Shown here one piece after another: positions 34,591 to 42,547 of a DNA stretch of 45,824 bases; position 1 is the stretch's first letter; every line of letters starts with the position of its first letter. Under the pieces are notes generated by a model. It saw only the letters and a list, made by a program, of their open reading frames with translations. It was not told where the DNA came from and made no database searches. Both the position numbers and the translations under genes were made by a program. The DNA comes from Pseudobutyrivibrio ruminis (GTDB lineage Bacteria; Bacillota; Clostridia; Lachnospirales; Lachnospiraceae), in NCBI RefSeq assembly GCF_015057245.1, contig NZ_SVET01000020.1, forward strand, positions 1 through 45,824, given 5' to 3'.

Positions 34591-36114
34591 CTAAAAATTA
34601 AAATATAAAAATGTGCTGATTCCGCTAAGTGAGAAGATACTGAGGGCAATCAAAAATGCTGTCCAAAGCATAGTGCTTATCTTTAGCTGGAACTCCTGCA
34701 TCTTTTGGTTTGAATTCTTTGCTCCAAGCACAATAAACAGTGCAAGGAAATAATAGATTCCAACATAAATAAATGGAAGTGAATTTGTAAGTGCGGTTCC
34801 ATCCAGGAAGTATTTCAACACTGGTGTCTGGAATGCGCTAAGGATGTTCACATCGATGTTGGTGAAATCTACATATAAAATCTGCTTTATAAACTCGATT
34901 GCATCAACCATTGTATCTGCTCTGAAAAAGATAAGTGACATTGCGAAAAATACCTGTGTCAGCATCCATCCAAGGGCAGGGTGCATTTCATCGAAGGTCT
35001 TTTTGTTCATGCGAGTGATGATAACAAAGATACCGTTTAACACGGACCAAACTACAAAAGTCCACTGGGCACCATGCCAGAATCCACTGAGCAAGAATAC
35101 GATGAAAAGATTGAAGCATGTTCTTACATTTCCACGGCGATTTCCACCGAGAGGGATGTACACATATCTGGTGAAGAATCGACCAAGTGTGGCATGCCAA
35201 TGATTCCAGAAGCTTGCAATGTTGAGCGTCTTGTATGGGCTATCAAAATTAACTGGCAAATCTATGTTGAGCATCTTTGCAAGGCCTGTGGCCATGTCGC
35301 AATATCCGCTGAAATCAAAGTACAGCTGGAAGTAATATGCAATCATCACAAGGATTGCGTTGGTAGCTTTCAAATCTGCCACCTGGGTGTAGCCCCAGTT
35401 TACAGCCACGCCAAACACATCTGCTATCAATATCTTTTTACCAATACCCATGGAAAACATGTAGAAGCCCTTTGCCATGTTGTCCCAATCCACAGTCTTT
35501 TTACTTGGATTTAATAGCTGAGGAATCATTTCATCATGGGTAACGATTGGGCCGGCAACCAGCTGTGGAAAGAAGGTGACATAGCAAGCATATGTAAGGA
35601 AATCGTACTTAGGCACCTGTCCTCTGTAAGTATCCACGATAAATGAAATCTGCTGGAATGTGAAAAAGCTAATTCCAAGAGGAAGAGCAATATTCATAAA
35701 TGGCCAGTCAGTTTTAAATATCGTATTTACGTTATCAATGAAGAAATCCATGTACTTGTAATAAAAGATTATTCCAAGATTTACAGCCACACCTAGTATC
35801 ATCACCGGCTTGCAGGATTTCAAATAACCAACGTTATCTATGGTGACTGAATCCAGCTCCGAATTCATTGTAGTCGCTTCGAGTATGGCACCATTTTGCA
35901 ATCTTTTCATCCACAGGTAAAACAAATAATTTACGATCACACTGGAGATGATAATCAGCAGATACCCCGGATTGAAATATCCATAGAACCACAATGACAT
36001 TCCAAGCAGAAAAACAAGACCAAGCTTGTACCGCTTAGTCTTATTAAGTAAAAAATATCCTAGTATGCAAATTGGTAAAAAAACAAAAATAAAAATATAA
36101 GAATTAAATAACAT
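34591..36114 (-). CDS. MBOAT-family O-acyltransferase
   Basis: 507 residues with about eleven membrane helices, the size and layout of AlgI/DltB. The family blocks are present: SFFTFQQISFIVDTYRG, FPQLVAGPI, YCDMATGLAKMLNIDLP with NFDSPY, SFWNHWHATLGRF and the catalytic-histidine block SGFWHGAQWTF. It carries acyl groups across the membrane for O-acylation of an extracellular polymer, together with the SGNH partner. First gene of a six-gene operon, with a structured leader ahead. Confidence 0.92.
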   Translation of the reverse strand: MLFNSYIFIFVFLPICILGYFLLNKTKRYKLGLVFLLGMSLWFYGYFNPGYLLIIISSVIVNYLFYLWMKRLQNGAILEATTMNSELDSVTIDNVGYLKSCKPVMILGVAVNLGIIFYYKYMDFFIDNVNTIFKTDWPFMNIALPLGISFFTFQQISFIVDTYRGQVPKYDFLTYACYVTFFPQLVAGPIVTHDEMIPQLLNPSKKTVDWDNMAKGFYMFSMGIGKKILIADVFGVAVNWGYTQVADLKATNAILVMIAYYFQLYFDFSGYCDMATGLAKMLNIDLPVNFDSPYKTLNIASFWNHWHATLGRFFTRYVYIPLGGNRRGNVRTCFNLFIVFLLSGFWHGAQWTFVVWSVLNGIFVIITRMNKKTFDEMHPALGWMLTQVFFAMSLIFFRADTMVDAIEFIKQILYVDFTNIDVNILSAFQTPVLKYFLDGTALTNSLPFIYVGIYYFLALFIVLGAKNSNQKMQEFQLKISTMLWTAFLIALSIFSLSGISTFLYFNF

Positions 36115-36128
36115 CTACTTCCTAGTCC

Positions 36129-36211
36129 GCAAGTTACGGATACAAGCCTTGGTATTGCTTCGTTCCGAGATTGGTCACTTCAGCAACACCAAGAGCTTGT
36201 TTCCTACTTGC
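36129..36211 (-). other. Structured leader hairpin of the MBOAT operon
   Basis: In transcript order an 83-nt rod: a 6-bp outer stem (36129-36134 with 36206-36211), a three-base GGA/TCC stem, a 6-bp ACAAGC/GCTTGT stem and an 11-bp stem (36148-36158 with 36183-36193) that includes one G-U pair, capped by a 24-nt loop (36159-36182). A TATAAT lies at 36222-36227, so the transcript would begin almost exactly at the base of the rod. Confidence 0.55.
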
Positions 36212-36221
36212 TCATCTAAAT

Positions 36222-36227
36222 ATTATA
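36222..36227 (-). promoter_or_regulatory. -10 element of the MBOAT operon
   Basis: Perfect TATAAT on the minus strand, 11 bases from the leader rod. No good -35 is seen at 16-18 bases. Confidence 0.4.
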
Positions 36228-36244
36228 TTTTTTATTAACCACCG

Positions 36245-37522
36245 TTAGTGGAGAGCCTGCGCTATGTCGGCGATGAGGTCTTCGCTGTCCTCGAGGCCGC
36301 AAGACACACGGATAAGGCCTGCTGGGATGCCAGCTGCCTCAAGCTGCTCATCAGTCATCTGACGATGTGTAGATGTAGCTGGGTTTAAGCAGCAGCTTCT
36401 AGCATCAGCAACATGTGTCTCGATAGCGATGAGCTTGAGCTTCTTCATGAATGATTCTGCTGCAGCTCTGCCTCCATTGAGCTCGAATGAAACTACGCCA
36501 CATCCTCCGTTTGGAAGATATTTCTGAGCCATCTCATAATATTCGTCTCCCTCAAGGTTTGGATAAGTAACCTTCTTTACCTCTGGGCATGACTGAAGGA
36601 ATTTTGCAACAGCAAGTCCGTTTTCAGCATGGCGAGGCATACGAACGTGAAGTGACTCCAATCCAAGGTTGAGGATGAATGCGTTCTGTGGAGACTGGAT
36701 GCTTCCAAGGTCACGCATAATCTGTGCAGTAGCCTTTGTAATGAAAGCGCCCTCCTTGCCGAACTTCTCTGCGTATGTGATTCCATGGTAGCTATCATCT
36801 GGAGTGCAAAGTCCTGGGAACTTATCTGCATAAGCCATCCAGTCAAACTTTCCTGAATCAACGATACATCCACCAACGCCTGCGCCGTGGCCATCCATAT
36901 ACTTTGTTGTAGAGTGTGTAACGATATCTGCGCCCCACTCGATTGGACGGCAGTTTACTGGTGTTGGGAATGTGTTATCAACAATAAGTGGAACGCCATG
37001 AGCGTGTGCCACCTTTGCAAATTTTTCTATATCTAAAACTGTAAGGGCTGGGTTTGCAATTGTCTCGCCAAACATTGCACGTGTGTTATCCTGGAATGCT
37101 GCGTTCAACTCTTCCTCTGATGCATTTGGTGAAACGAATGTAACATCAACACCCATCTTCTTCATTGTAACAGCGATAAGGTTGAATGTACCACCGTAGA
37201 TTGATGAAGATGCAACGATGTGACTGCCGCACTCACATACGTTGAATAATGCGTAGAAATTGGCTGCCTGTCCGCTGGATGTAAGCATTGCAGCTGTACC
37301 ACCTTCAAGTGCTGCGATTTTTGCAGCCACGTAATCGTTTGTAGGATTCTGAAGTCTTGTATAGAAATAGCCTGATGCCTCAAGGTCAAAAAGCTTTCCC
37401 ATATCCTCACTAGTGTCATACTTGAAAGTTGTAGATTGTACAATTGGAATCTGTCTTGGCTCACCATTTCCTGGTGTATAACCTGCCTGCACACATCTAG
37501 TTCCAATTCCCTGCTTATTCAT
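36245..37522 (-). CDS. metY: O-acetylhomoserine sulfhydrylase
   Basis: 425 residues, the length of O-acetylhomoserine aminocarboxypropyltransferases. Cys/Met-metabolism PLP enzyme motifs: TRLQNPTNDYVAAKIAALEGG, SSIYGGTFNLI, VDNTFPTPVNCRPIEWGADIVTHSTTKYMDGHG with the Schiff-base lysine, and the C-terminal HVADARSCCLNPATSTHRQM. It makes homocysteine (or methionine) from O-acetylhomoserine and sulfide. ATG at 37520-37522 follows AGGAGGG; the extension to 37591 crosses the terminator-like hairpin and was rejected. Confidence 0.92.
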   Translation of the reverse strand: MNKQGIGTRCVQAGYTPGNGEPRQIPIVQSTTFKYDTSEDMGKLFDLEASGYFYTRLQNPTNDYVAAKIAALEGGTAAMLTSSGQAANFYALFNVCECGSHIVASSSIYGGTFNLIAVTMKKMGVDVTFVSPNASEEELNAAFQDNTRAMFGETIANPALTVLDIEKFAKVAHAHGVPLIVDNTFPTPVNCRPIEWGADIVTHSTTKYMDGHGAGVGGCIVDSGKFDWMAYADKFPGLCTPDDSYHGITYAEKFGKEGAFITKATAQIMRDLGSIQSPQNAFILNLGLESLHVRMPRHAENGLAVAKFLQSCPEVKKVTYPNLEGDEYYEMAQKYLPNGGCGVVSFELNGGRAAAESFMKKLKLIAIETHVADARSCCLNPATSTHRQMTDEQLEAAGIPAGLIRVSCGLEDSEDLIADIAQALH

Positions 37523-37556
37523 GTCTTGCCCTCCTGAAATACTAAAATACAAAAAT

Positions 37557-37598
37557 GGAGTATGAGGTGAATAATAACATGATTTCACCACATACTCC
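37557..37598 (-). terminator. Terminator after superoxide dismutase, also in the sulfhydrylase leader
   Basis: A long hairpin (8-bp GGAGTATG/CATACTCC outer stem, one mismatch, then GGTGAA/TTCACC) is followed on the minus strand by ATTTTTGTATTTT. It ends only about 35 bases before the metY start codon, so it may instead act as an attenuator of metY read-through. Confidence 0.65.
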
Positions 37599-37638
37599 TA
37601 AACTTTACCATATTAAAGCGGCATTTTAAATATTAATT

Positions 37639-38256
37639 CTATCTAATTATTTCATCATAACGAGCTGAAACCTTGGACCAATCAAGGACCTCCCAGAATG
37701 CTTTGATGTAATCTGGGCGCAGATTCTTGTACTTAAGATAGTAAGCATGCTCCCAAACATCAAGTGCAATGATTGGTGTCCAGCCTTTGCCCTCCGATAA
37801 TGGATTGTCCTGATTCAAAGAATTTGATGCATGAAGCTCTCCATTTGAATCTACCGAAAGAAATGCCCAGCCCGAACCAAACTGAGCTGCTGCAAGTTTT
37901 GAAAGTTCTTCCTTGCAAGCTTCCACACTGCCAAAAGCTTTGTTTACTGCATCAGCAAGCTTGCCTGTTGGTGCCTTTACCGCATCAGGAGAAAACATTT
38001 CAAAATAAAGATTATGATTATAATATCCGCCACCCTGATTTCTGATACCCTTGCGCAATGTCTCATCTGAAATCTTATCTAAGTTTGCAAGGACTTCTGC
38101 TGCTGGCTTGTCCGCCACACCAGCTTTAGCTGCAAGATCATTGAAATTGTTTGTATAGGTTGCATGATGCTTGCCATGATGAGTCTCGATTGTGAGTTTA
38201 TCAATATATGGCTCCAAAGCATCTGTCGCATAAGGCAATTTGATTTGTTCGTACAT
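37639..38256 (-). CDS. Fe/Mn superoxide dismutase
   Basis: 205 residues, normal for the family. Metal-ligand blocks are present: THHGKHHATY near residue 26, NQGGGYYNHNLYFE around 75-85, and LDVWEHAYYLKYKN near the C terminus (Asp and His). It converts superoxide to peroxide and oxygen in the cytoplasm; whether iron or manganese is bound cannot be settled by eye. ATG at 38254-38256 follows AAAGGAGA; the extension to 38337 lacks a ribosome site. Useful for an obligate anaerobe exposed to traces of air. Confidence 0.94.
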   Translation of the reverse strand: MYEQIKLPYATDALEPYIDKLTIETHHGKHHATYTNNFNDLAAKAGVADKPAAEVLANLDKISDETLRKGIRNQGGGYYNHNLYFEMFSPDAVKAPTGKLADAVNKAFGSVEACKEELSKLAAAQFGSGWAFLSVDSNGELHASNSLNQDNPLSEGKGWTPIIALDVWEHAYYLKYKNLRPDYIKAFWEVLDWSKVSARYDEIIR

Positions 38257-38372
38257 GTGTATTCTCCTTTCGTTTTCAGCTGGCTTCCGCCAGTTCCCTT
38301 GGATTTGTATACACATTTTAACATATTGCCTACTCAATTATAATCAAATCTATGTAAAATATTTCTATATTT

Positions 38373-38630
38373 TTAGCTAGCCTTAAGTCGCTTCCCATTA
38401 TCCCATAATTCATCACAGGACAAATCTAGATCATCATTCCAGATAATTCCATATCCACCAACATCAACTGATACTGATTCAAATAAAGAACTATCCTCCA
38501 TTAGTTGATTAAAAGCTGGTATTGTCTCTGCTAAATCTTTAATACTATATTCCTTTGTCTGACCTTCAACAAAATGAACTTGTAATTTATAATCAGGCAT
38601 CGCCTTTACATCTTTTATCTTATGAAACAT
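38373..38630 (-). CDS. DUF2442 protein
   Basis: 85 residues matching DUF2442, a short alpha+beta family: AMPDYKLQVHFVEGQTKEY, then F-x-Q/L-L-x-D, SLFESVSVDVGGYGIIWNDDLDLSCDEL. Function unknown; in many genomes such genes sit next to DUF4160 partners in toxin-antitoxin-like pairs, but no partner is seen here. GGAGGTAAAT precedes the ATG. Confidence 0.82.
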   Translation of the reverse strand: MFHKIKDVKAMPDYKLQVHFVEGQTKEYSIKDLAETIPAFNQLMEDSSLFESVSVDVGGYGIIWNDDLDLSCDELWDNGKRLKAS

Positions 38631-38645
38631 ATTTACCTCCTATTC

Positions 38646-38698
38646 AAGAGAACGTTCCTCTTTTATGGAAATATATCACTATACTTTGACGTGAACAA
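38646..38698 (-). promoter_or_regulatory. Promoter and palindrome ahead of the DUF2442 gene
   Basis: Minus-strand -35 TTGTTC (38693-38698), 17-base spacer, -10 TATATT (38670-38675). A near-perfect palindrome around AACGTT (38646-38662) sits just past the start point and could be an operator. Confidence 0.6.
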
Positions 38699-38775
38699 GA
38701 AGAATATTTCCCTCTTCCGCTCCAAAAGTATTGAATTAATCATATCTAAAAATTTAATACTTAAGATTCTATATT

Positions 38776-39045
38776 TTTATCACAAGGCTTCCCACAATCC
38801 TTATTAATTCAGGAGCTTGTGATAAATTATCTTCCATTTTCCTCTTTTTTTATCACAAGACTTCTCGCAATCCTTATAAATTCATTAGCTTGTGATAAAT
38901 TATCTTCCATTTTCCTCTTTTTTTATCACAAGACTTCCCACAATCCTTATTAATTCAGGAGCTTGTGATAAATTATCTTCCATTTTCCTCTTTTTTTATC
39001 ACATAACTTCCCACAATCCTTATAAATGCGTTGGCTTGTGATAAA
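38776..39045. repeat. Array of four 73-bp tandem repeats, each with an 11-bp hairpin
   Basis: Copies begin at 38776, 38849, 38922 and 38995, exactly 73 bases apart. Each has a 51-base module bounded by TTTATCACAAG and CTTGTGATAAA, then a 22-base pyrimidine-rich spacer (last copy without spacer). Copies 1 and 3 share one loop type and copies 2 and 4 another, pointing to duplication of a 146-bp pair. The left arm of copy 4 has changed (ACATAAC). Confidence 0.9.
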
Positions 39046-39096
39046 TGGCCGCCAGCCCCTCCTTTTAATGTGACTTGTGGCTTTGCCACAGTCCCA

Positions 39097-39219
39097 GTTT
39101 CAAGCCTGCTTGACTAACATTTATCTGCCAAAAGTTATGAAGTCAAGGGAGCGAAGCTCCGAAGGCTTGCCCTTGACTGAAATAACTTGGCAGATATGAT
39201 GTGTCTAGCAGGTTGAAAC
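39097..39219. other. 123-nt rod-like palindrome
   Basis: Outer arms GTTTCAA/TTGAAAC, then CCTGCT/AGCAGG, TATCTGCC/GGCAGATA, AAGTTAT/ATAACTT and AGTCAAGGG/CCCTTGACT pair in order, with bulges between. The tip contains GGAGC-GAA-GCTCC. Same general design as the 546-bp element at 5449-5994, but no shared sequence was noticed. Confidence 0.6.
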
Positions 39220-39222
39220 AAT

Positions 39223-39252
39223 AAAAAAACACCTCAGCCTTAGCTGAGGTGT
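39223..39252 (-). terminator. Terminator of the aminotransferase operon
   Basis: A 10-bp perfect stem ACACCTCAGC/GCTGAGGTGT with a 4-base loop, then seven T residues on the minus strand. Confidence 0.92.
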
Positions 39253-39260
39253 CATAATCA

Positions 39261-40436
39261 TTACTCTGTGTATGCGTTCATTGCGTCAATGACCTGGTTG
39301 ATTTCGTCGTCGGTGAGCTCTGGGAACATTGGGATTGTTACGCCGTGCTCTGCGAGGTCCTCGGCAACTGGGAAGTCTCCGTGCTTGTAGCCGAGCTTGC
39401 CGAAGCATGCCTGCTCATGCATTGGAACTGGGAAGTAAACGCCTGTAGCGATGCCCTTTTCTTCCATGTATGCTCTAAACTTTGCTCTGTCGTTTACGCG
39501 AAGTGGGTAAACGTAGAAGATATGCTCGTTGAAATCAGCAACTACTGGCTTTGCGAAAGCTGTGTTTGTAATCTTTTCGTTGTAGATTGCTGCGATTTCA
39601 CGGCGGCGAGCGTTCCAATCATCAAGATGTGGAAGCTTAACTGAAAGCATTGCTGCCTGCAGTGCATCAAGACGAGAGTTGAAGCCGACTAAGTAATTGT
39701 AGTACTTTGGAAGATTTCCGTGGAAATCAACCTTTGACTCGTCGAACTCCTGGCCGTTTAATCTAGCGTATGTGTAAGCGCCGTTGAGACCTGAACCGTG
39801 AACACGGAAAGCCATAGCAGCCTTGTATAAATCTTCGCTGTTTGTAACGATGATACCAGCATCGCCTGCTGCACCAAGGTTCTTTGTAGGGAAGAAGCTT
39901 ACGCATGCCATATCACCAAGTGAGCATGTGCGACGTCCCTTATACTTAGCGCCTGCAGCCTGTGCGCAGTCTTCGATGACAAGTGCGTTGTGGCTGTGAG
40001 CGATTCTGCAAATCTCATCCATATCTGCAGCCTGACCGTAGATGTGAACTGGGATAACTGCCTTTGTCTTTGATGTGAAAGCAGCCTCAAGCTTGCTTGG
40101 ATCCATTGTGTAAGTCTCTGGTGTGATGTCTACAAATACTGGAGTTGCACCAACCTGAGCAATTGCCTCTGCTGTAGAAACAAATGTCATAGCTGTTGTG
40201 ATAACTTCATCACCTTCACCAATGCCTGCTGCAAGAAGTGCGATTACAAGGGCATCTGTACCATTGCCAACACCTACTGCATACTTTGCACCACAGTATG
40301 ATGCAAATTCATTTTCAAAATTCTGAACCTTTGGTCCTAAAATATATCCGCCTGAGTGAAGCACCTCAAGTGCTGCTGCATCAAGCTCATCCTGAAGAGA
40401 CGCATACTGTCTCTGCACATTCATAACTGGTATCAT
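39261..40436 (-). CDS. DegT/DnrJ/EryC1/StrS sugar aminotransferase
   Basis: 391 residues, typical for PLP-dependent nucleotide-sugar aminotransferases. N-terminal MNVQRQYASLQDEL and GGYILGPKVQNFE, cofactor contacts GNGTDAL, VIEDCAQAAGA, and the Schiff-base lysine in FFPTKNLGAAGDAG; C-terminal YVYPLRV and PMHEQ. It adds an amino group to a keto-sugar nucleotide for an envelope glycan. ATG at 40434-40436 follows AAGGAGG. The reading frame stays open upstream to a GTG at 40592, but that stretch looks like a structured leader, not protein. Confidence 0.9.
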   Translation of the reverse strand: MIPVMNVQRQYASLQDELDAAALEVLHSGGYILGPKVQNFENEFASYCGAKYAVGVGNGTDALVIALLAAGIGEGDEVITTAMTFVSTAEAIAQVGATPVFVDITPETYTMDPSKLEAAFTSKTKAVIPVHIYGQAADMDEICRIAHSHNALVIEDCAQAAGAKYKGRRTCSLGDMACVSFFPTKNLGAAGDAGIIVTNSEDLYKAAMAFRVHGSGLNGAYTYARLNGQEFDESKVDFHGNLPKYYNYLVGFNSRLDALQAAMLSVKLPHLDDWNARRREIAAIYNEKITNTAFAKPVVADFNEHIFYVYPLRVNDRAKFRAYMEEKGIATGVYFPVPMHEQACFGKLGYKHGDFPVAEDLAEHGVTIPMFPELTDDEINQVIDAMNAYTE

Positions 40437-40452
40437 AATTTCCTCCTTATAC

Positions 40453-40588
40453 GCGAGCTCTTTTAGTTTCTCATGCTCCCGCAGGGCACCCTCCATACCT
40501 TCGCATGGGGCCTCCCCGCCGGCGTGGGTCCCCACCATGCTTGGCATGGTACTTCCCTGCTCGCGCTTACCTAATTTAATTAGCTCGC
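40453..40588 (-). other. Structured GC-rich leader of the aminotransferase gene
   Basis: Nested stems: outer GCGAGCT/AGCTCGC (40453-40459/40582-40588), inner GCAGGG/CCCTGC (40481-40486/40555-40560) and a perfect 7-bp hairpin with a 3-base loop (40534-40550). GC content is far above its surroundings. A TATAAT at 40597-40602 would start transcription at the foot of the outer stem. Possible riboswitch-like leader or repetitive palindrome; not identified. Confidence 0.55.
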
Positions 40589-40596
40589 TCACAACT

Positions 40597-40602
40597 ATTA
40601 TA
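40597..40602 (-). promoter_or_regulatory. -10 element ahead of the structured leader
   Basis: Perfect TATAAT on the minus strand; no convincing -35 at 16-18 bases. It lies after the flippase stop codon, so the aminotransferase can be transcribed separately from the flippase. Confidence 0.4.
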
Positions 40603-40630
40603 TATCTTAGCTACAAGCTATCTCTACTAC

Positions 40631-42163
40631 TTAACTATGCCTACTTAGTCGGCTTAGTACTTTATCCTTTACGTATTCCACCTCTTCGATGCGCATCATC
40701 ATGAGGATGACGATGTAGCCACCGATGCCGATTACGGCTGAGAGGCCAAAGATAAGGATGTTGCTATCAAATAAATGCTTCATCAAAAGCACAACAAGGA
40801 CTACAAATATAGCTCCTGGAATCTGCTTTAGCAGAACAGGTATGTGTTCAAGGAATCTGTAATCTTTGATGTGGCGCTTTAGCATCTGTGAGTTAATCAA
40901 AAAGTTGACTGTCAAGCTGATGGAGCTGGCAATGGAAATACCCATAACTCCAATGACATGTGACAGCGCAATACTAAAGATGATATTGGCGCCCACAGCG
41001 AAGATTCCTGAAATCATCGCTCGCTTGGTGTCCTTAAAAGAATAAAGTCCTCTTAAAATAATATCACGTACGCCCATACTAGTAAAACCTACTGCATAAC
41101 CGATGAGAGCTGCACTTGTAAGGGCGATGGATTTCTCGCCGAAGTTACCTCGTCCAAAGGCGATAGTAACGATTTCCCTTGCACACATACAGGTGACAAG
41201 TGTGATTGGAATCATGATGCAAATCATGACGTTGATAGCTTTTTTCATGGTACCGATAAGGCTATCGTAATCACCCTCGGCTGTGTATGTGGAGAAGTTT
41301 ACATATAAAACATCTACCAGGTTGTTTACCAGGATGATTGTTACGAAATCTTCCAGGGATACTGAGTATGATAATGCCGATACATTTCCGTGGCCAAGGC
41401 CTGTGGAAAGAGCACTATCAACAAGCTTGTTTATCTGTGAAACGGAGTTGCCGATGAATAGGGGCACCGCCGTCAAAAGTACTGTTTTAATCTCGGGCAC
41501 ATCCTTGAATGCTACGAAGGTGAACTTGAAATATCTGCGTCCACGAATCAAAAGCAATGAGCCAAAGATGATGTAGCTTAAATACTGAGCAATGATCAGT
41601 GATGTAACTGCCTGCACATTGTAGAGAATCAGGATGCACAAGATGGTTGTGATACTGGTGATTGCTGATTCTGTACGACTGACTACGAAGTCTTTGTTGG
41701 CGTCCATCATAGATGTCCAAACCAATGTGACTACCGCAAACAGGAAGAATGGATAGCAAATCTTAAGATATTGCTGTAAGTATTCCAGCTCTGTTGGTGT
41801 GTAGCCCTGGCCAAGCGCTGATGCGATGTAAGGTGTGATCATGTAGACAATCAGCAACACAAAAAGCACCACCGGAAGCAAGATTTCCAAGCATGCGCTC
41901 ATCAGCTTTGACGCCGCTTCCCTACCACGCTGCACCAGGCAGTGGGTGTAGATGCTTACCAGAGAAATGGTGATGGCCCTGATAAAAGCAGATGAAAGTG
42001 TGCCTACGAAATTGAAGGCTACGAAATATATATCTGTTTCAAATGTTGTGCCGAAGAAATAAGCTATGACCATCTGCTTAACGAAGCCAAGTAGCTTAAA
42101 GCACAAAGTAAGTATCGTAATTACGATAGTTGTGCTTACGATACTTTTTGTCTGTTTACTCAT
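40631..42163 (-). CDS. MurJ/Wzx-like lipid-linked oligosaccharide flippase
   Basis: 510 residues with about fourteen membrane helices, as in MOP-superfamily exporters. LGFVKQMVIAYFFGTTFETDIYFVAF at the N terminus and INKLVDSALSTGLGHGNVSALSYS in the middle match the MurJ/MviN style more closely than classical Wzx. It should flip a lipid-linked sugar precursor to the outer face. Given the sugar-modifying neighbours a glycan-specific role is likelier than lipid II, but the latter cannot be excluded. It starts 12 bases after the second EamA half-transporter. Confidence 0.85.
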   Translation of the reverse strand: MSKQTKSIVSTTIVITILTLCFKLLGFVKQMVIAYFFGTTFETDIYFVAFNFVGTLSSAFIRAITISLVSIYTHCLVQRGREAASKLMSACLEILLPVVLFVLLIVYMITPYIASALGQGYTPTELEYLQQYLKICYPFFLFAVVTLVWTSMMDANKDFVVSRTESAITSITTILCILILYNVQAVTSLIIAQYLSYIIFGSLLLIRGRRYFKFTFVAFKDVPEIKTVLLTAVPLFIGNSVSQINKLVDSALSTGLGHGNVSALSYSVSLEDFVTIILVNNLVDVLYVNFSTYTAEGDYDSLIGTMKKAINVMICIMIPITLVTCMCAREIVTIAFGRGNFGEKSIALTSAALIGYAVGFTSMGVRDIILRGLYSFKDTKRAMISGIFAVGANIIFSIALSHVIGVMGISIASSISLTVNFLINSQMLKRHIKDYRFLEHIPVLLKQIPGAIFVVLVVLLMKHLFDSNILIFGLSAVIGIGGYIVILMMMRIEEVEYVKDKVLSRLSRHS

Positions 42164-42175
42164 ATTTAATTCCTA

Positions 42176-42547
42176 CTAGAAAAGTGATGTGATTGCTGTA
42201 AGGATATCTGAGCCAAAGCTTGCAATAACGATACCGAGGATGATAACTAACAATCCTGTTGCTTTCTTCGCTCCGATTTTTTCCTTAAGAAAAATCTTTC
42301 CTAAAACTGCTACCCAAATGTAACCAGTTGCCTCAAGGATTGGGCCTAAAGATAGATCTACGCCCTTGTAACCGATTACTGAGCAAAGTGATGCTCCAAA
42401 GAAAACGATGTATGCTCCCATAACCATTGGGTTAAGGTACTCTGCAATTTTGCTTGGATATTCTTTTTCAGCTGCCTTCTTTAAAACGATTTGTGAGCAA
42501 GAGGCAATGAAAGTACCAGTAAGCATGATTAACATAAATTTATTCAT
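42176..42547 (-). CDS. Half-size EamA/SMR-type transporter, subunit 2
   Basis: 123 residues, four helices, one EamA unit with PILEATGYIWVAVLGKIFLKEKIGAKKATGLLVIILGI. With the overlapping upstream gene it likely makes a heterodimer, like ArnE/ArnF, which moves lipid-linked aminosugars across the membrane. Start overlaps the sister gene by 8 bases. Confidence 0.8.
   Translation of the reverse strand: MNKFMLIMLTGTFIASCSQIVLKKAAEKEYPSKIAEYLNPMVMGAYIVFFGASLCSVIGYKGVDLSLGPILEATGYIWVAVLGKIFLKEKIGAKKATGLLVIILGIVIASFGSDILTAITSLF

Larger units (their letters stand above)
38631..39260. other. 630-base gene-free region rich in repeats
   Basis: It holds the DUF2442 promoter (38646-38698), an AT-rich stretch, four 73-bp hairpin repeats (38776-39045), a TGTGGC/GCCACA hairpin (39076-39090), a 123-nt rod palindrome (39097-39219) and the aminotransferase terminator. 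No plausible coding region. Confidence 0.7.

Noticed and set aside
38776..39045. CRISPR array
   Set aside because: The spacing is regular, but the 22-base spacers are near-identical and repeats are 51-base hairpin modules; no cas genes are present.
40437..40592. N-terminal extension of the aminotransferase from a GTG start
   Set aside because: The ATG at 40436 has an ideal AAGGAGG and the family normally begins there; the extension is a nested stem structure that would start at the transcription start itself.
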